NCBI RefSeq assembly: GCF_036188265.1
Contig: NZ_CP108093.1
Location: forward strand, 3,740,001-3,804,000
Origin: Streptomyces sp. NBC_00247
GTDB lineage: Bacteria > Actinomycetota > Actinomycetes > Streptomycetales > Streptomycetaceae
Direction of reading: 5' to 3'
DNA: 64,000 nucleotides
Shown: piece after piece, positions 37,551-46,584 of the stretch
How the letters are laid out: each line of letters begins with the position of its first letter
How positions within the stretch are numbered: the first letter of the stretch is position 1
Translations under genes and position numbers: made by a program
The notes under the pieces: generated by a model
Databases searched by the model: none
Told to the model about the DNA's origin: nothing
Seen by the model: only the letters and a program-made list of their open reading frames with translations

Positions 37551-38464
37551 GGCGCGGTCACCGTCCGGGATTCCTCGTGGCGGGCACTGTCCTGGCCGGG
37601 GTCGGCGATCGTCAGCGGCGGGGCGTCGGGGGACCGGAGGTGGGCGAGCAGCAGTTCCTCCAGGGACGGGGTGGTGATTTGCCAGGCGTTCTGGTCCACC
37701 GGGCCCTTCGGCCGTACCAGCGCGGTGAGTTGGCGGCCCGTGGCGCGGGACTCGACCACCGTGTGCGGGGCGAGGTCGGCGGCCTGCCCGGTGAGTACGG
37801 CGTGTGTGGCGAGGATCTCCTCGGTGTCCCCGGCGAGCCGGACCCGGCCTCCGTCGACGAGCAGGAGGTGGTCGCAGGCGCCCTCCAGCTCGGTGAGGAT
37901 GTGCGAGGACATGACGATGGTGGTGCCGTGCTCGGCGGCCTCGGCCATCAGCAGGCCCATCAGGCGGTGGCGGACCAGCGGGTCGAGATCGGCCATCGGC
38001 TCGTCCAGCAGCAGGAGTTCGGGCCGCTTGCCGAGGGCGAGGGCCAGGGCGAGCCGGGTGCGGGAGCCGCCGGAGAGGGTACGGACCCGCGCGGTGCGCG
38101 GCAGGTCCCCGACGAACCGCTCGGCGGTCTCCGCGTCCCAGCTGCCCGGGTTGAGTTCCGCGCCGGTCAGCAGGGTCTGTGCCACGGTCAGCTGCCCGTA
38201 GAGCGGCTTCTCCTGGGCCACGTACCCGATGCGGGCGCGGGCTTCGGCCGGTGAGGTGCCGAGCACCCGGAGGGTCCCCTCGGCGGGGCGGAGCACCCCG
38301 GCGGCGAGGGCGAGCAGGGTGGACTTGCCGGCCCCGTTGGGGCCGACGAGGGCGGCTATCCGCCCGGCGGGCAGCCGGAAGGAGCAGTGGCGCAGGGCCC
38401 ATGCGTCCTTCCCGCGCCGGTACGTCGTGCCGAGGCCGTCGGCCTCGATCGCGGCGACTGTCAT
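37547..38464 (-). CDS. ABC transporter ATP-binding protein
   Basis: A 305-residue ABC ATPase: Walker A GPNGAGKST, signature TLSGGSRTR, Walker B LLLLDEPMADLDP and switch His in SSHILTE. The extended C-terminus is typical of exporters that pair with ABC-2 permeases. Overlaps with gntR upstream and the permease downstream are both 4 nt, so the three genes form one coupled operon. Confidence 0.95.
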   Translation of the reverse strand: MTVAAIEADGLGTTYRRGKDAWALRHCSFRLPAGRIAALVGPNGAGKSTLLALAAGVLRPAEGTLRVLGTSPAEARARIGYVAQEKPLYGQLTVAQTLLTGAELNPGSWDAETAERFVGDLPRTARVRTLSGGSRTRLALALALGKRPELLLLDEPMADLDPLVRHRLMGLLMAEAAEHGTTIVMSSHILTELEGACDHLLLVDGGRVRLAGDTEEILATHAVLTGQAADLAPHTVVESRATGRQLTALVRPKGPVDQNAWQITTPSLEELLLAHLRSPDAPPLTIADPGQDSARHEESRTVTAP

Positions 38465-38946
38465 GCGTTCGTTTCCCCCTCGTTCGCGCTGTTCGTCTGT
38501 GCCGTGCCGTGCGGCGCCGGTCCGCCGCTCACCTCCGACGTGCCGCCCCCTGTGGGCGCACCGTCCAGTACCGCCGTGAAGAGGGCTGTCATGTCGTCCC
38601 GTTCCAGGCCTGCGGCGCGCGCCCGGCCGACCCAGTCGGCGAGTTCGGCGCGGAGCGAGGAGTCCGGGTTCTCGTGGGCCGCGCCGCCGAGGGTGCGCCG
38701 GACGAAGGTGCCGAGGCCGCGGCGGCCTTCGGCCAGTCCCTCGCGCTCCAGCTCGCGGTAGGCCTTGAGCACGGTGTTCGGGTTGATCGCGGTGGCCTCG
38801 ACGACCTCGCGCGCGGTGGGCAGCCGGTCGCCGGGACGCAGAACTCCCAGGCGCAGCGCCTGTTTCGTCTGCTGGACGATCTGCATGTAGGTGGCGACAC
38901 CGCTGCGCCGGTCGATGCGGAACTCGACCGCTGCGGACTCTGCCAT
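38461..38946 (-). CDS. GntR-family regulator, YtrA type
   Basis: A 161-residue regulator with an N-terminal winged helix (YMQIVQQTKQALRLGVLRPG, LPTAREVVEATAINPNTVLK) and a short C-terminal helical region, the layout of the YtrA subfamily. Members of this group repress their own ABC operon. The palindrome immediately upstream (38955-38986) is the probable operator. Confidence 0.93.
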   Translation of the reverse strand: MAESAAVEFRIDRRSGVATYMQIVQQTKQALRLGVLRPGDRLPTAREVVEATAINPNTVLKAYRELEREGLAEGRRGLGTFVRRTLGGAAHENPDSSLRAELADWVGRARAAGLERDDMTALFTAVLDGAPTGGGTSEVSGGPAPHGTAQTNSANEGETNA

Positions 38947-38954
38947 GCGGTCAA

Positions 38955-38986
38955 CACCCTTTCACTAGTTGAGTAGTGAAAGGGTG
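38955..38986. promoter_or_regulatory. palindromic operator of the gntR-ABC operon
   Basis: A perfect 13-bp inverted repeat (CACCCTTTCACTA, loop GTTGAG, TAGTGAAAGGGTG) begins 8 nt upstream of the gntR start codon. The core ACTAGTTGAGTAGT has the symmetry of YtrA-type operators. Binding here would block transcription or translation initiation of the operon. Confidence 0.8.
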
Positions 38987-38996
38987 GGGCAAAGAA

Positions 38997-39022
38997 GGGG
39001 CGGCGTCAAGTGACGCCGCCCC
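38997..39022. terminator. GC-rich terminator-like hairpin
   Basis: A perfect 12-bp stem (GGGGCGGCGTCA / TGACGCCGCCCC) with a 2-nt loop. It probably once terminated mshD transcription on the minus strand before the MITE and IS element were inserted between them. Confidence 0.6.
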
Positions 39023-39060
39023 TGGGGCAGTTCGAGTATCCGGCACTTATGCGGTGCTAG

Positions 39061-39233
39061 GGCGTGTGTCGAAAGTGGCGCCGTCCGCCCGGAGGGCGGG
39101 TCCGGCGGCGTCCGGTGCGTGCGACCGCAAGGCGGAGGGGCGCCCCGATACTGGATGTATCGGGGCGACCCCGACAACGCGGCGAGCGTGCGTGCCGGGC
39201 GTCGCCGGACAGGCGGGACTTTCGACACACGGC
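39061..39233. mobile_element. MITE-like element, IS5-type ends
   Basis: A 173-bp element without a gene. The ends are near-perfect inverted repeats (GGCGTGTGTCGAAAGT at the left, ACTTTCGACACACGGCC at the right). It is flanked by CTAG at 39057-39060 and 39234-39237, matching the 4-bp YTAR duplication of the IS5 group. An internal 11-bp hairpin (CGCCCCGATAC / GTATCGGGGCG) lies at 39141-39167. It is probably mobilised in trans by an IS5-type transposase. Confidence 0.78.
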
Positions 39234-39240
39234 CTAGGGG
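39231..39240. repeat. left target-site duplication of the IS4-type element
   Basis: GGCCTAGGGG, identical to 40716-40725. It spans the last bases of the MITE, its CTAG duplication and three flanking bases. Confidence 0.92.
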
Positions 39241-40715
39241 CAATACCGGTGACTTTGGTGGTTTCTGGTCGTTGGGTGGGTTGTGCCAAGGCCGGGTCAG
39301 GTGAAGTCGTCAGGTGTTGATCGGTTTTCGGACCGGATCGCGTTGGGGGTGCTGACGCGGGCGTTTCCGCCGGAGCTGGTCGATGAGGTGGTCGCCGAGT
39401 GCGGCAGGGTGGAGCAGCGGACGCGTCTGCTGCCGGCGCGGGTGGTGGTCTATTTCGTTCTGGCGATGTGTCTGTTCTTCGGGCAGGGCTATGAAGAGGT
39501 GGCTCGGCTTCTGGTTCAGGGGCTGGAGCGGGAGGGCCGGTGGGCGGCGGTCTGGCGGGTGCCCACGACGGCGGCGATCGGTCGGGCCCGGTTGCGGCTG
39601 GGGCCGGAGCCGTTGCGGGTCCTGTTCGCCCGGGTGTGCCGGCCGGTGGCGGTCGCGCGGACGCAGGGTGCCTGGTACCGGCAGTGGCGGCTGGTCGCGG
39701 TGGACGGCACCGTTTTCGATGTTCCGGACACCGCGGCGAACGCCCAGTTCTTCGGGCGTCCCGGTACCAGTCGCGGGCAGGGCCGCAGTGCGTATCCGCA
39801 GGCGAGGGTGGCGGCGCTGGCCGAGTGCGGGACCCATGCCGTGTTCGCGGCCGAGGTCGGACCGCTCACGGTCCACGAGACAGGGCTGGCCCGGCAGTTG
39901 TTCCCCGCGCTGACGAAGGGGATGCTCCTGCTCGCCGACCGGGGCTTTTGCGGCCTCGACCTGTGGCGGGCTGCGAAGGCGGGCGGTGCGGACCTGCTGT
40001 GGCGGGTCCGCAGCGTCGTGGTGCTGCCGGTCCTGGAAACCCTCGCCGACGGCTCCTACGTGTCGGAGATCGTCGCCGCGCGGGACAATTATCGGCGCGC
40101 GGACCCCGAGCGGGTGCGGGTGATCGAGTACGTCCTCGGCCCACGCGACGGCGGCACCGTCTACCGGCTGATCACCACCCTCCTCGACCCCGACCAGGCA
40201 CCGGCCGAGGAACTCGCCGCCGTCTATGCCCAGCGGTGGGAGATCGAGAACACCCTGGACGAGATCAAGAACCACCAAGGCGTCCCAGGGCTGGTGCTGC
40301 GTTCCCGCTACCCACGCGGCGTCGAACAGGAGATCTTCGCGTTCCTGCTGGTCCACCACGCGCTGCGGGACCTGATGCACCAGGCCGCCCTCAAAACCGG
40401 CCATGATCCCGACCGGATCTCCTTCACCCGCACCCTGCGCGTCGTCCGCCGCCACGTCACCGGGCAGGCGGCGCTTTCCCCCCTCACGACTGACCCGGTC
40501 CCTCACCCAGAGCCTGCGTGAGATCACCGAACGACCGCTGCCCGCACGGCGGTTACGCTCCAACCCCCGCGTGATCAAACGCAAGATGTCCAACTGGGCC
40601 CTCAAACGAACCGAGCACCACAGCCCACCACTGCCAGACATCCCGACGGTCCGGCTGGTCAGGCCAACCAGAGCCACCCCAACCAGCCGGAAACCAACCT
40701 AAATCACCGGTATTG
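39241..40715 (+). mobile_element. IS4-family insertion sequence, complete, 1475 bp
   Basis: The ends are imperfect inverted repeats starting CAATACCGGTGA on both sides (about 20 of the first 25 positions match). The element is bounded by a perfect 10-bp direct repeat GGCCTAGGGG. A 10-bp duplication is normal for IS4/IS231-type elements. It carries one transposase gene. It inserted at the junction of the MITE and host DNA, between mshD and the gntR operon, apparently without breaking a gene. Confidence 0.92.
39283..40702 (+). CDS. IS4-family transposase, reading frame broken near the 3' end
   Basis: The N-terminal frame gives 412 residues with the DDE residues visible in LVAVDGTVFDVPDT, LLLADRGFCGLDL and QRWEIENTLDEIKNHQ (the YREK-like region). 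After residue about 396 the continuation expected for this family is found in the +1 frame (SRLTRSLTQSLREITERPLP to NWALKRTEHHSP, stop at 40700-40702). The junction is at a C-rich run at 40473-40483, where one extra base would restore or break the frame. In the zero frame the protein ends at 40521. It is either an inactivating one-base change, a sequencing slip or a +1 frameshift. The start may be GTG at 39283 or 39301. Confidence 0.85.
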
Positions 40716-40725
40716 GGCCTAGGGG
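40716..40725. repeat. right target-site duplication of the IS4-type element
   Basis: GGCCTAGGGG, an exact copy of 39231-39240, directly after the right inverted repeat. Confidence 0.92.
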
Positions 40726-40762
40726 GCCGAAGGTGACCACACGTCGGTCGACGGTGGGGGTG

Positions 40763-41686
40763 TCAGGACTCCGTGCGGTACATCAGGTCCACCTCGTGGG
40801 TGGTGAAGCCCATCCGCTCGTACACCGTCACGGCCGCCACGTTGTCCGCGTCCACGTAGAGCATCGCGTCGGGCAGCCCCTCGGCGGCGAGGTGGCGCAG
40901 GCCGATGGCGGTGAGCGCCTTGCCGAGGCCGCCGCCCTGGGCGTCGGGCCGGATGCCGACCACGTACACCTCGCCGAGGTGCTCCTCGGCGTGCACCTTG
41001 GTCCAGTGGAAGCCGACGAGCTCGCCGTCGCGCTCGGCCAGGAAGAAGCCCTTCGGGTCGAACCAGGACTCGGCCAGGCGGTCGTCCAGGTCCCGTTGGG
41101 TGAGGGCGCCCTGTTCCGGGTGGTGGGCGAAGGCGGCGCTGTTCACGGCGAGCCAGGCGGCGTCGTCCTGGCCGGGCACGAAGGTGCGTACGGTGACGCC
41201 CTTCGGCAGCACCGGTTCCGGGATGTCGAGCGGGACCAGCGGGCGGCGGAGCTGGCGCAGCTCGCGGAAGAGGCTGAGCCCGAGCACCTGCGAGAGGTGG
41301 CGGGCGGCCGGGCCGCCGCCGTGCGCCCACACCCGCAGACGCTTGCCGCTGGCGGCGAGCAATGCGGCGCCCAGGGCCCGGCCGTGGCCGTGGCCGCGCT
41401 GTTCGGGGAGGACGACGAGTTCGGCGGCCGGGGCCTCCACGGGGTCGGTGTCCTCCAGCTGCGCGTACCCGGCCAGCACGCCGCCGCTGGTCAGCAGCAG
41501 GTGGCGTACGCCGGTCCGGTGGCCGCCCCGGAGGTAGAGCCGCCCCTGTTCGGAGACCGCCTGCCGGCCGTCCGCCCGGGCGGCTTCGGCGAGCAGATCG
41601 AGTACGGCGTCGGCCTGAACGGGTGCGAGCACGTCCAGTGTCTGGATCTCGCGGCCGGGCGCGGGGAGGGGTACGTCAGTCGTCAT
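40763..41686 (-). CDS. mshD: mycothiol synthase
   Basis: A 307-residue protein with two tandem GNAT domains. The N-terminal domain contains LVVLPEQRGHGHGRALGAAL, and the catalytic C-terminal domain contains VYVVGIRPDAQGGGLGKALT and YVDADNVAAVTVYERMGF. MshD transfers acetyl from acetyl-CoA to Cys-GlcN-Ins in the last step of mycothiol synthesis. Length and domain order match the family. The ATG at 41686 is supported by the N-terminal MTTDVPLP, after which the fold begins. Divergent from the GNAT gene at 41819. Confidence 0.95.
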   Translation of the reverse strand: MTTDVPLPAPGREIQTLDVLAPVQADAVLDLLAEAARADGRQAVSEQGRLYLRGGHRTGVRHLLLTSGGVLAGYAQLEDTDPVEAPAAELVVLPEQRGHGHGRALGAALLAASGKRLRVWAHGGGPAARHLSQVLGLSLFRELRQLRRPLVPLDIPEPVLPKGVTVRTFVPGQDDAAWLAVNSAAFAHHPEQGALTQRDLDDRLAESWFDPKGFFLAERDGELVGFHWTKVHAEEHLGEVYVVGIRPDAQGGGLGKALTAIGLRHLAAEGLPDAMLYVDADNVAAVTVYERMGFTTHEVDLMYRTES

Positions 41687-41818
41687 ACGGACGAGCGTAC
41701 GGCGGGCGGCCCGCCGGGTGGCGGTACGGCCGGGCGGCGGAGAGAGCGCCGGGGCCCGTGTCGCGGTGCTCCGGGTATTCCGATTGCCCTGCCCGACGGG
41801 GTCGGGTAGGAAGCTCGC

Positions 41819-42382
41819 ATGCTGAGGGGTGACGAGGTCGGTCTCCGGGGCCGGCACGAGGACGACATTCCGATCCTGCGGGCCGGACTCTACGACGACG
41901 TGGCCGAGTCCTCGCGGTCGAGCGGCGCGCCGTGGCGGCCGGTCGTGGCCGGTTCGGCGGACCCGCGGCTCGTGCTGGACGACGGTGACCAGGCGCAGGT
42001 CCCGTTCTCCGTGGTCGGACTGGACGGCGGCGCGCTGCTCGGGGCGGCGACGCTCTGGGGCATCGACACGCACAACCGGACCGCGCACGTGGGGCTGCGC
42101 CTGCTGCCCTCCGCCCGCGGCAAGGGGTTCGGCACCGACGTCGTCGGGACGCTCTGCCACTACGGCTTCGTCGTGCGCGGTCTGCGGAGGCTCCAGATCG
42201 AGACGCTGGCGGACAACCTCGCGATGGTGCGCGCCGCCGAGCGCAACGGCTTCGTCCGCGAGGGTGTGCTGCGCGCGTCGGCCTGGGTGCTGGGCGAGTG
42301 CGTCGACGAGGTGCTGCTCGGTCTCCTCGCCGAGGAGTGGAAGCCGGAAGCGCGGAATTCGTCCGCCGGGGAGCGTTTCTGA
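41819..42382 (+). CDS. RimJ/RimL-type GNAT acetyltransferase
   Basis: A 187-residue acetyltransferase. Text AHVGLRLLPSARGKGFGTDVVG is the acetyl-CoA-binding motif A, and LADNLAMVRAAERNGFVREG is motif B, as in RimJ/RimL-type N-acetyltransferases of ribosomal proteins and related enzymes. TAGGAAG precedes the ATG by about 6 nt. The substrate is unknown. Confidence 0.9.
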   Translation: MLRGDEVGLRGRHEDDIPILRAGLYDDVAESSRSSGAPWRPVVAGSADPRLVLDDGDQAQVPFSVVGLDGGALLGAATLWGIDTHNRTAHVGLRLLPSARGKGFGTDVVGTLCHYGFVVRGLRRLQIETLADNLAMVRAAERNGFVREGVLRASAWVLGECVDEVLLGLLAEEWKPEARNSSAGERF

Positions 42383-42509
42383 CGGGAAGGCAACCAGCTC
42401 GTAACCCCGAAAGACTGTCGCGCTACGCGCGTTGACCCTAGGCTTCCGCACGCACGACTCAGACATGTCAACACCACGTACCTCACGCTGAACACTCACA
42501 AGGGGACCG

Positions 42510-44342
42510 ATGTCAGCGACTCCCAAGAAGAACCGAGCCACCCGGCGGCTGCTCGCCCTGGCGGTCGGTGTGGCCACGGTGAGCGCGCTCGCCGCGCTCC
42601 CGGCCGGCGCCCACGACCGCGGGGGCAGCCACGGACAGGGCAGCAGCTCCGGCCACGGCCACGGCAAGCAGCCCAGCACGGTCGACGTGCAGCTGCTCTC
42701 CTTCAACGACCTGCACGGCAACCTGGAGCCGCCGACGGGCTCGTCCGGCACGGTCTCCGAGATCCAGGCGGACGGCACCACGAAGTCGGTGTCCGCCGGT
42801 GGCGTCGAGTACCTCGCCTCCTCGCTGCGCACCGCGCGCCAGGGGCACCCGTACTCCGTCACGGCGGCCGGCGGCGACATGGTGGGCGCGAGCCCGCTGC
42901 TCTCCGGGCTCTTCCACGACGAGCCCACGATCGAGGCGCTCAACGGCCTGGACCTGGACGTCACGACGGTCGGCAACCACGAGTTCGACGAGGGCATCGA
43001 CGAGCTGACCCGCCTCCAGAAGGGCGGCTGCCACCCGGTCGACGGCTGCTACGAGAAGGGCAAGAAGTTCCAGGGCGCCAACTTCCCCTACCTCTCCGCC
43101 AACGTCACCAGCGAGAAGACCGGCAAGCCGGTCCTCAAGCCGTACTGGGTGTGGAAGAAGAACGGCGTCAAGATCGGCTTCATCGGGGTGACCCTGGAGG
43201 GCACGCCGAACATCGTCACGGCCAACGGCGTCAAGGGACTCCAGTTCCACGACGAGATCGAGACGGTCAACAAGTACGCCAAGGAGCTGGACCGCCAGGG
43301 CGTCAAGTCGATCGTCGCGCTGATCCACGAGGGCGGGGCCCCGGCCTCCGGCGCGTACAACTACGACTGCGACAGCCCGGGTGCCGGCGCGGGCGTCTCC
43401 GGTCCGATCGTGGACATCGCCAAGGGCATCTCCCCGAAGGTCGACGCCCTGGTCACCGGCCACACCCACACGGCGTACGTCTGCACCATCCCGGACCCGG
43501 CGGGCAAGCCGCGCATGGTCACCTCGGCCGCGTCCTTCGGCAAGCTCTACACGGACACGACCCTCACCTACGACCGCCGGACCGACGACATCGTGCGTAC
43601 GTCGGTGAAGTCGGCGAACCACGTCGTCACCCGTGACCAGGCCAAGGCCTCGGACATGACCGCGCTCATCGCCCGCTGGAACGCGCTGGCCGCCCCGATC
43701 GCGAGCCGCCCGCAGGGGTACATCTCCGCCGACATCAACGGACGCGGCTCCACCGCCCTGGAGAAGCCGCTCGGCAACCTGATCGCCGACGCGCAGGCGG
43801 AGGGCCTGGCCCCCGCCGACCAGGGCGGTGCACAGGTCGCCTTCATGAACCCGGGCGGCATCCGCGCCGACCTCGTGTACGCCGACTCCGGCGGCGAGGG
43901 CGACGGGGTGGTGACGTACGGCGAGTCCTTCACCGTGCAGCCGTTCACCAACATGATGAACGTGGTCGACCTGTCCGGCGCCAACCTGATCGCCGCGCTC
44001 CAGCAGCAGGTCAGCGGCCTCAACGAGGCCAGCCCGAAGATCCTCCAGGTCTCGAAGGGCCTCACCTACACGCTCGACCTGACGAAGACCGGCGCAGCCC
44101 GCGTCTCCGCGGCCAGCATCAAGCTGAACGGTGAGGCGATCGACCCGGCGAAGACCTACCGCGTCGCGATGAACGAGTTCCTCGCGGGCGGCGGCGACGG
44201 CTTCCCGGCCCTCGCCCTCGGTACGAACAAGCTGGTCGGCCCGTCCGACCTGGACCTGTTCAACGCCTACCTGGCGGCCCACTCCACGGCCGCCGCCCCG
44301 CTGGCCCCGCCGGCCACGGACCGCATCACGATCGTGCAGTAG
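42510..44342 (+). CDS. secreted 5'-nucleotidase/metallophosphatase
   Basis: A 610-residue exported enzyme. The signal peptide ends at about residue 34 (ALAALPAGA-HD), followed by a His/Ser/Gly-rich spacer. The metallophosphatase domain contains LLSFNDLHGNLEPP, GGDMVGASPLL, TVGNHEFDEG, IALIHEGG-like VALIHEGG and VTGHTHTAY, which provide the two-metal site. The C-terminal 5_nucleotid_C domain contains FTVQPFTNMMNVVDL and NEFLAGGGDGFPAL. It would release phosphate from extracellular nucleotides. The leader (42383-42509) contains weak AACC direct repeats, but no clear PHO box. Confidence 0.94.
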   Translation: MSATPKKNRATRRLLALAVGVATVSALAALPAGAHDRGGSHGQGSSSGHGHGKQPSTVDVQLLSFNDLHGNLEPPTGSSGTVSEIQADGTTKSVSAGGVEYLASSLRTARQGHPYSVTAAGGDMVGASPLLSGLFHDEPTIEALNGLDLDVTTVGNHEFDEGIDELTRLQKGGCHPVDGCYEKGKKFQGANFPYLSANVTSEKTGKPVLKPYWVWKKNGVKIGFIGVTLEGTPNIVTANGVKGLQFHDEIETVNKYAKELDRQGVKSIVALIHEGGAPASGAYNYDCDSPGAGAGVSGPIVDIAKGISPKVDALVTGHTHTAYVCTIPDPAGKPRMVTSAASFGKLYTDTTLTYDRRTDDIVRTSVKSANHVVTRDQAKASDMTALIARWNALAAPIASRPQGYISADINGRGSTALEKPLGNLIADAQAEGLAPADQGGAQVAFMNPGGIRADLVYADSGGEGDGVVTYGESFTVQPFTNMMNVVDLSGANLIAALQQQVSGLNEASPKILQVSKGLTYTLDLTKTGAARVSAASIKLNGEAIDPAKTYRVAMNEFLAGGGDGFPALALGTNKLVGPSDLDLFNAYLAAHSTAAAPLAPPATDRITIVQ

Positions 44343-44359
44343 TCCTCGCGGACGGTGTG

Positions 44360-44391
44360 GGGGCGGTGGGCCGGAAACGGCTCACCGCCCC
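44360..44391. terminator. terminator after the 5'-nucleotidase gene
   Basis: A 14-bp stem with one G-T wobble (GGGGCGGTGGGCCG / CGGCTCACCGCCCC) and a GAAA loop, followed by TTCGTGTTCC. It lies between convergent genes and may act both ways. Confidence 0.88.
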
Positions 44392-44529
44392 TTCGTGTTC
44401 CACGACGTGCTCCCGCTCATCGTGCTCGGGAGGCTCGTGGGGCCCCGCGACACCGCGTGACAGCCTTGTGCCGGAGCCCACCTGCGGTGGCCGGTGTGGC
44501 GTCCGGACCGGGGGCCGGCCGGTCTGCCC

Positions 44530-45891
44530 TCAGGCCCACCGCGGCAGGTCGCTGCCCCACGGGGTCGGGGCCTGCGTCCAGTTCCCCGGGGCGCCGTCGT
44601 AGTGGACCGGGGGCAGGGCGTGGGACAGCAGTCCGAAGGAGGACGGGGTCTCGGTGAGCCAGCGGGCGGGGTCGTAGCCGTGGCCTTCGGCGGGGACGGC
44701 GTCGATGCCGTGCAACAGCCAGGACGCCGTACCCGCGAGGGAGAAGCGGAGATGCCGTCCGCCGCCCTCGGTCCGGCGGTCGCCCAGCGCGCGCAGGACG
44801 GCGGCGGCGAGCAGGTAGCCGGTGGCGTGGTCCAGCGCCTGTGCGGGCAGCACGCCGGGCCGGCCGTCGTCCGCCGCCTCGATGGTGGCGATACCCGTAC
44901 CGGCCTGGACCAGGCTGTCGAAGCCACGCCGCCCGGCCCAGGGGCCGGACCAGCCCCAGGCGGAGAGCTGGGCGACGATCAGGCCGGGGCGCCGGGCGAG
45001 GAGCGCGTCGGGGCCGAGACCGAGCCGGTCCAGCGAGCCGGGGCGGTAGCCGGTGACGACGACGTCCGCCTCCGCGAGGAGTTCCTCGAAGGCCCGCGCG
45101 TCGGCGGGGGCCGCGAGGTCCAGCAGTGTGGAGCGCTTGCCCGGACCGGTGTCGGCGTGCGCGTCCGGGTCCTCCCGGAGCCAGGGGGCGTCCACCCGCA
45201 GCACGTCGGCGCCGAGCAGGGCCAGGGTGCGGGTGGCGACGGGGCCGGAGATGGTACGGGTGAGGTCCAGGACCCGTACCCCCTCGGCCGGGAGGGACGC
45301 GGGCCCCAGGGGTCGGGGGCCGCCCTCGCCGATGCGCGCCGACTCGGTCAACGGCAGCCCGGCCGGGGCGGGTTCGGAGGCCACGGCCACGGCGAGGCCG
45401 TCCGCCGCGTAGACGGTCTCCTGGATCTCCACCGCCGTGCGTGAGGCCAGTTCCTTCGCGACCGTCTCCACGAGGTCCTCGTCGTTCCCGGTGTCCGTAA
45501 GGCCGAGCGCGTGGAGCAGACGGGTGCGGTGGTGCGGGTAGTTGGCGTGGGTGCGTATCCACCCGTCGGCCGTCGGCCAGAACCGGGACAACGGGGCGAA
45601 GGAGGTGGGCGTCTCGCCGCCGACCGTGAGGTGGCGTTCGCTGATGAACGCGGTGGCCACCGCGCCCTCGTCCACCCGTACCGCCGGGACCGGAGCGCCG
45701 TTGCGGAGCGCGAGGAGTTCCGCCGCCGCGAGCGAGGCGGCTCCCACACTGGCGCGGGCGAGCTCCCGTACCGGCAGACGGGACGGCAGGACGGCACCGG
45801 CGCCGACGTAGGACACCCCTTCCAGCAGATCGCTCCGGCCTCCCAGGGCGGTCCAGGCGTATGCGGTCGCGGCGTCCTCGGAGTGCGTCAT
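44530..45891 (-). CDS. CaiB/BaiF class III CoA-transferase family protein
   Basis: A 453-residue protein. The C-terminal two-thirds contain CaiB/BaiF landmarks: GVRVLDLTRTISGPVATRTL, LGADVLRVDAP, GKRSTLLDL and DVVVTGYRPGSLDRLG. The catalytic Asp of class III CoA-transferases is expected after the DLAAP-type loop. Residues 1-150 are a second, divergent CaiB-like segment, as in fused actinobacterial members. It transfers CoA between carboxylic acids of unknown identity. The start at 45891 gives MTHSEDAATAYAW. Confidence 0.88.
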   Translation of the reverse strand: MTHSEDAATAYAWTALGGRSDLLEGVSYVGAGAVLPSRLPVRELARASVGAASLAAAELLALRNGAPVPAVRVDEGAVATAFISERHLTVGGETPTSFAPLSRFWPTADGWIRTHANYPHHRTRLLHALGLTDTGNDEDLVETVAKELASRTAVEIQETVYAADGLAVAVASEPAPAGLPLTESARIGEGGPRPLGPASLPAEGVRVLDLTRTISGPVATRTLALLGADVLRVDAPWLREDPDAHADTGPGKRSTLLDLAAPADARAFEELLAEADVVVTGYRPGSLDRLGLGPDALLARRPGLIVAQLSAWGWSGPWAGRRGFDSLVQAGTGIATIEAADDGRPGVLPAQALDHATGYLLAAAVLRALGDRRTEGGGRHLRFSLAGTASWLLHGIDAVPAEGHGYDPARWLTETPSSFGLLSHALPPVHYDGAPGNWTQAPTPWGSDLPRWA

Positions 45892-46045
45892 CGGATCATT
45901 ATGTGAGAGGGGGCAGGCGATCCCAAGAGGTGGAAAGCGATCAACGGCCGAGGCCGCTGGGCGGGGGATGTCGGCTCCCGCCGGACTCGTTGCCTCAGAA
46001 ACGCCCCAGGAACCGCAGGTCACACGGTTCGCGTCCGTGAGGGAC

Positions 46046-46438
46046 ATGGGACACGAGGAGCAACTGGCGGACCCCCGAGAGCCGGAGGCCCGCGAACCTG
46101 CCGAGCCGCAGGGCAAGGAGGGCCTCGGCTGCCTGCTCGCCGGCCTCGGCGCTGCGGTCGCGCCGCTCGCGTGGGCGCCGAAGGCGTTCATCAGCGTCGA
46201 AGGCGGGCTGGAGGGCCATGCCCGCGATCTGAGCGTGCTCTACGTCGACCTCCCGCTCATCGTGCTCGGCGGCGGTCTCGTACCCGCTGTGGCCTGGGCG
46301 CTGACCCGGCGGTGGACGCGCCGGCCCTGGGCCCCCGTCCTCGTCGCGGTGGCCGCCCTCGCGCTAGGAGTCGGAGGGCTCCTGGAGTGGTGGACGCCCG
46401 AGCACCGGGCGAACCCGGGCGACGGGCCGGGTGTGTGA
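46046..46438 (+). CDS. small membrane protein of unknown function
   Basis: A 130-residue protein with an acidic N-terminus and two or three hydrophobic helices (GCLLAGLGAAVAPLAW, LPLIVLGGGLVPAVAWAL, VLVAVAALALGVGGLLEWW). No family is recognised. The ATG at 46046 is preferred because GTGAGGGAC precedes it; in-frame starts as far up as 45968 would add a polar stretch. Transcribed away from the CoA-transferase gene. Confidence 0.68.
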   Translation: MGHEEQLADPREPEAREPAEPQGKEGLGCLLAGLGAAVAPLAWAPKAFISVEGGLEGHARDLSVLYVDLPLIVLGGGLVPAVAWALTRRWTRRPWAPVLVAVAALALGVGGLLEWWTPEHRANPGDGPGV

Positions 46439-46584
46439 CGCCCGGGTCGGTTTCCCCGCCGTCCCGGGCGGGAGTACGGTGCCGAGAACGGCTGCGGACA
46501 GCGGCGGTGGGGGCGCCGGTGCGGGCAGGTCTGGCAGGTGCGCGCCCGTTCGCCGATTCCGGTACGCCTTCGGCCGCCCGGGAA

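Noticed and set aside
42383..42509. PHO or GlnR box upstream of the 5'-nucleotidase
   Set aside because: GGCAACC and CGTAACC are 11 nt apart, but each matches only four of seven positions; too weak to report.
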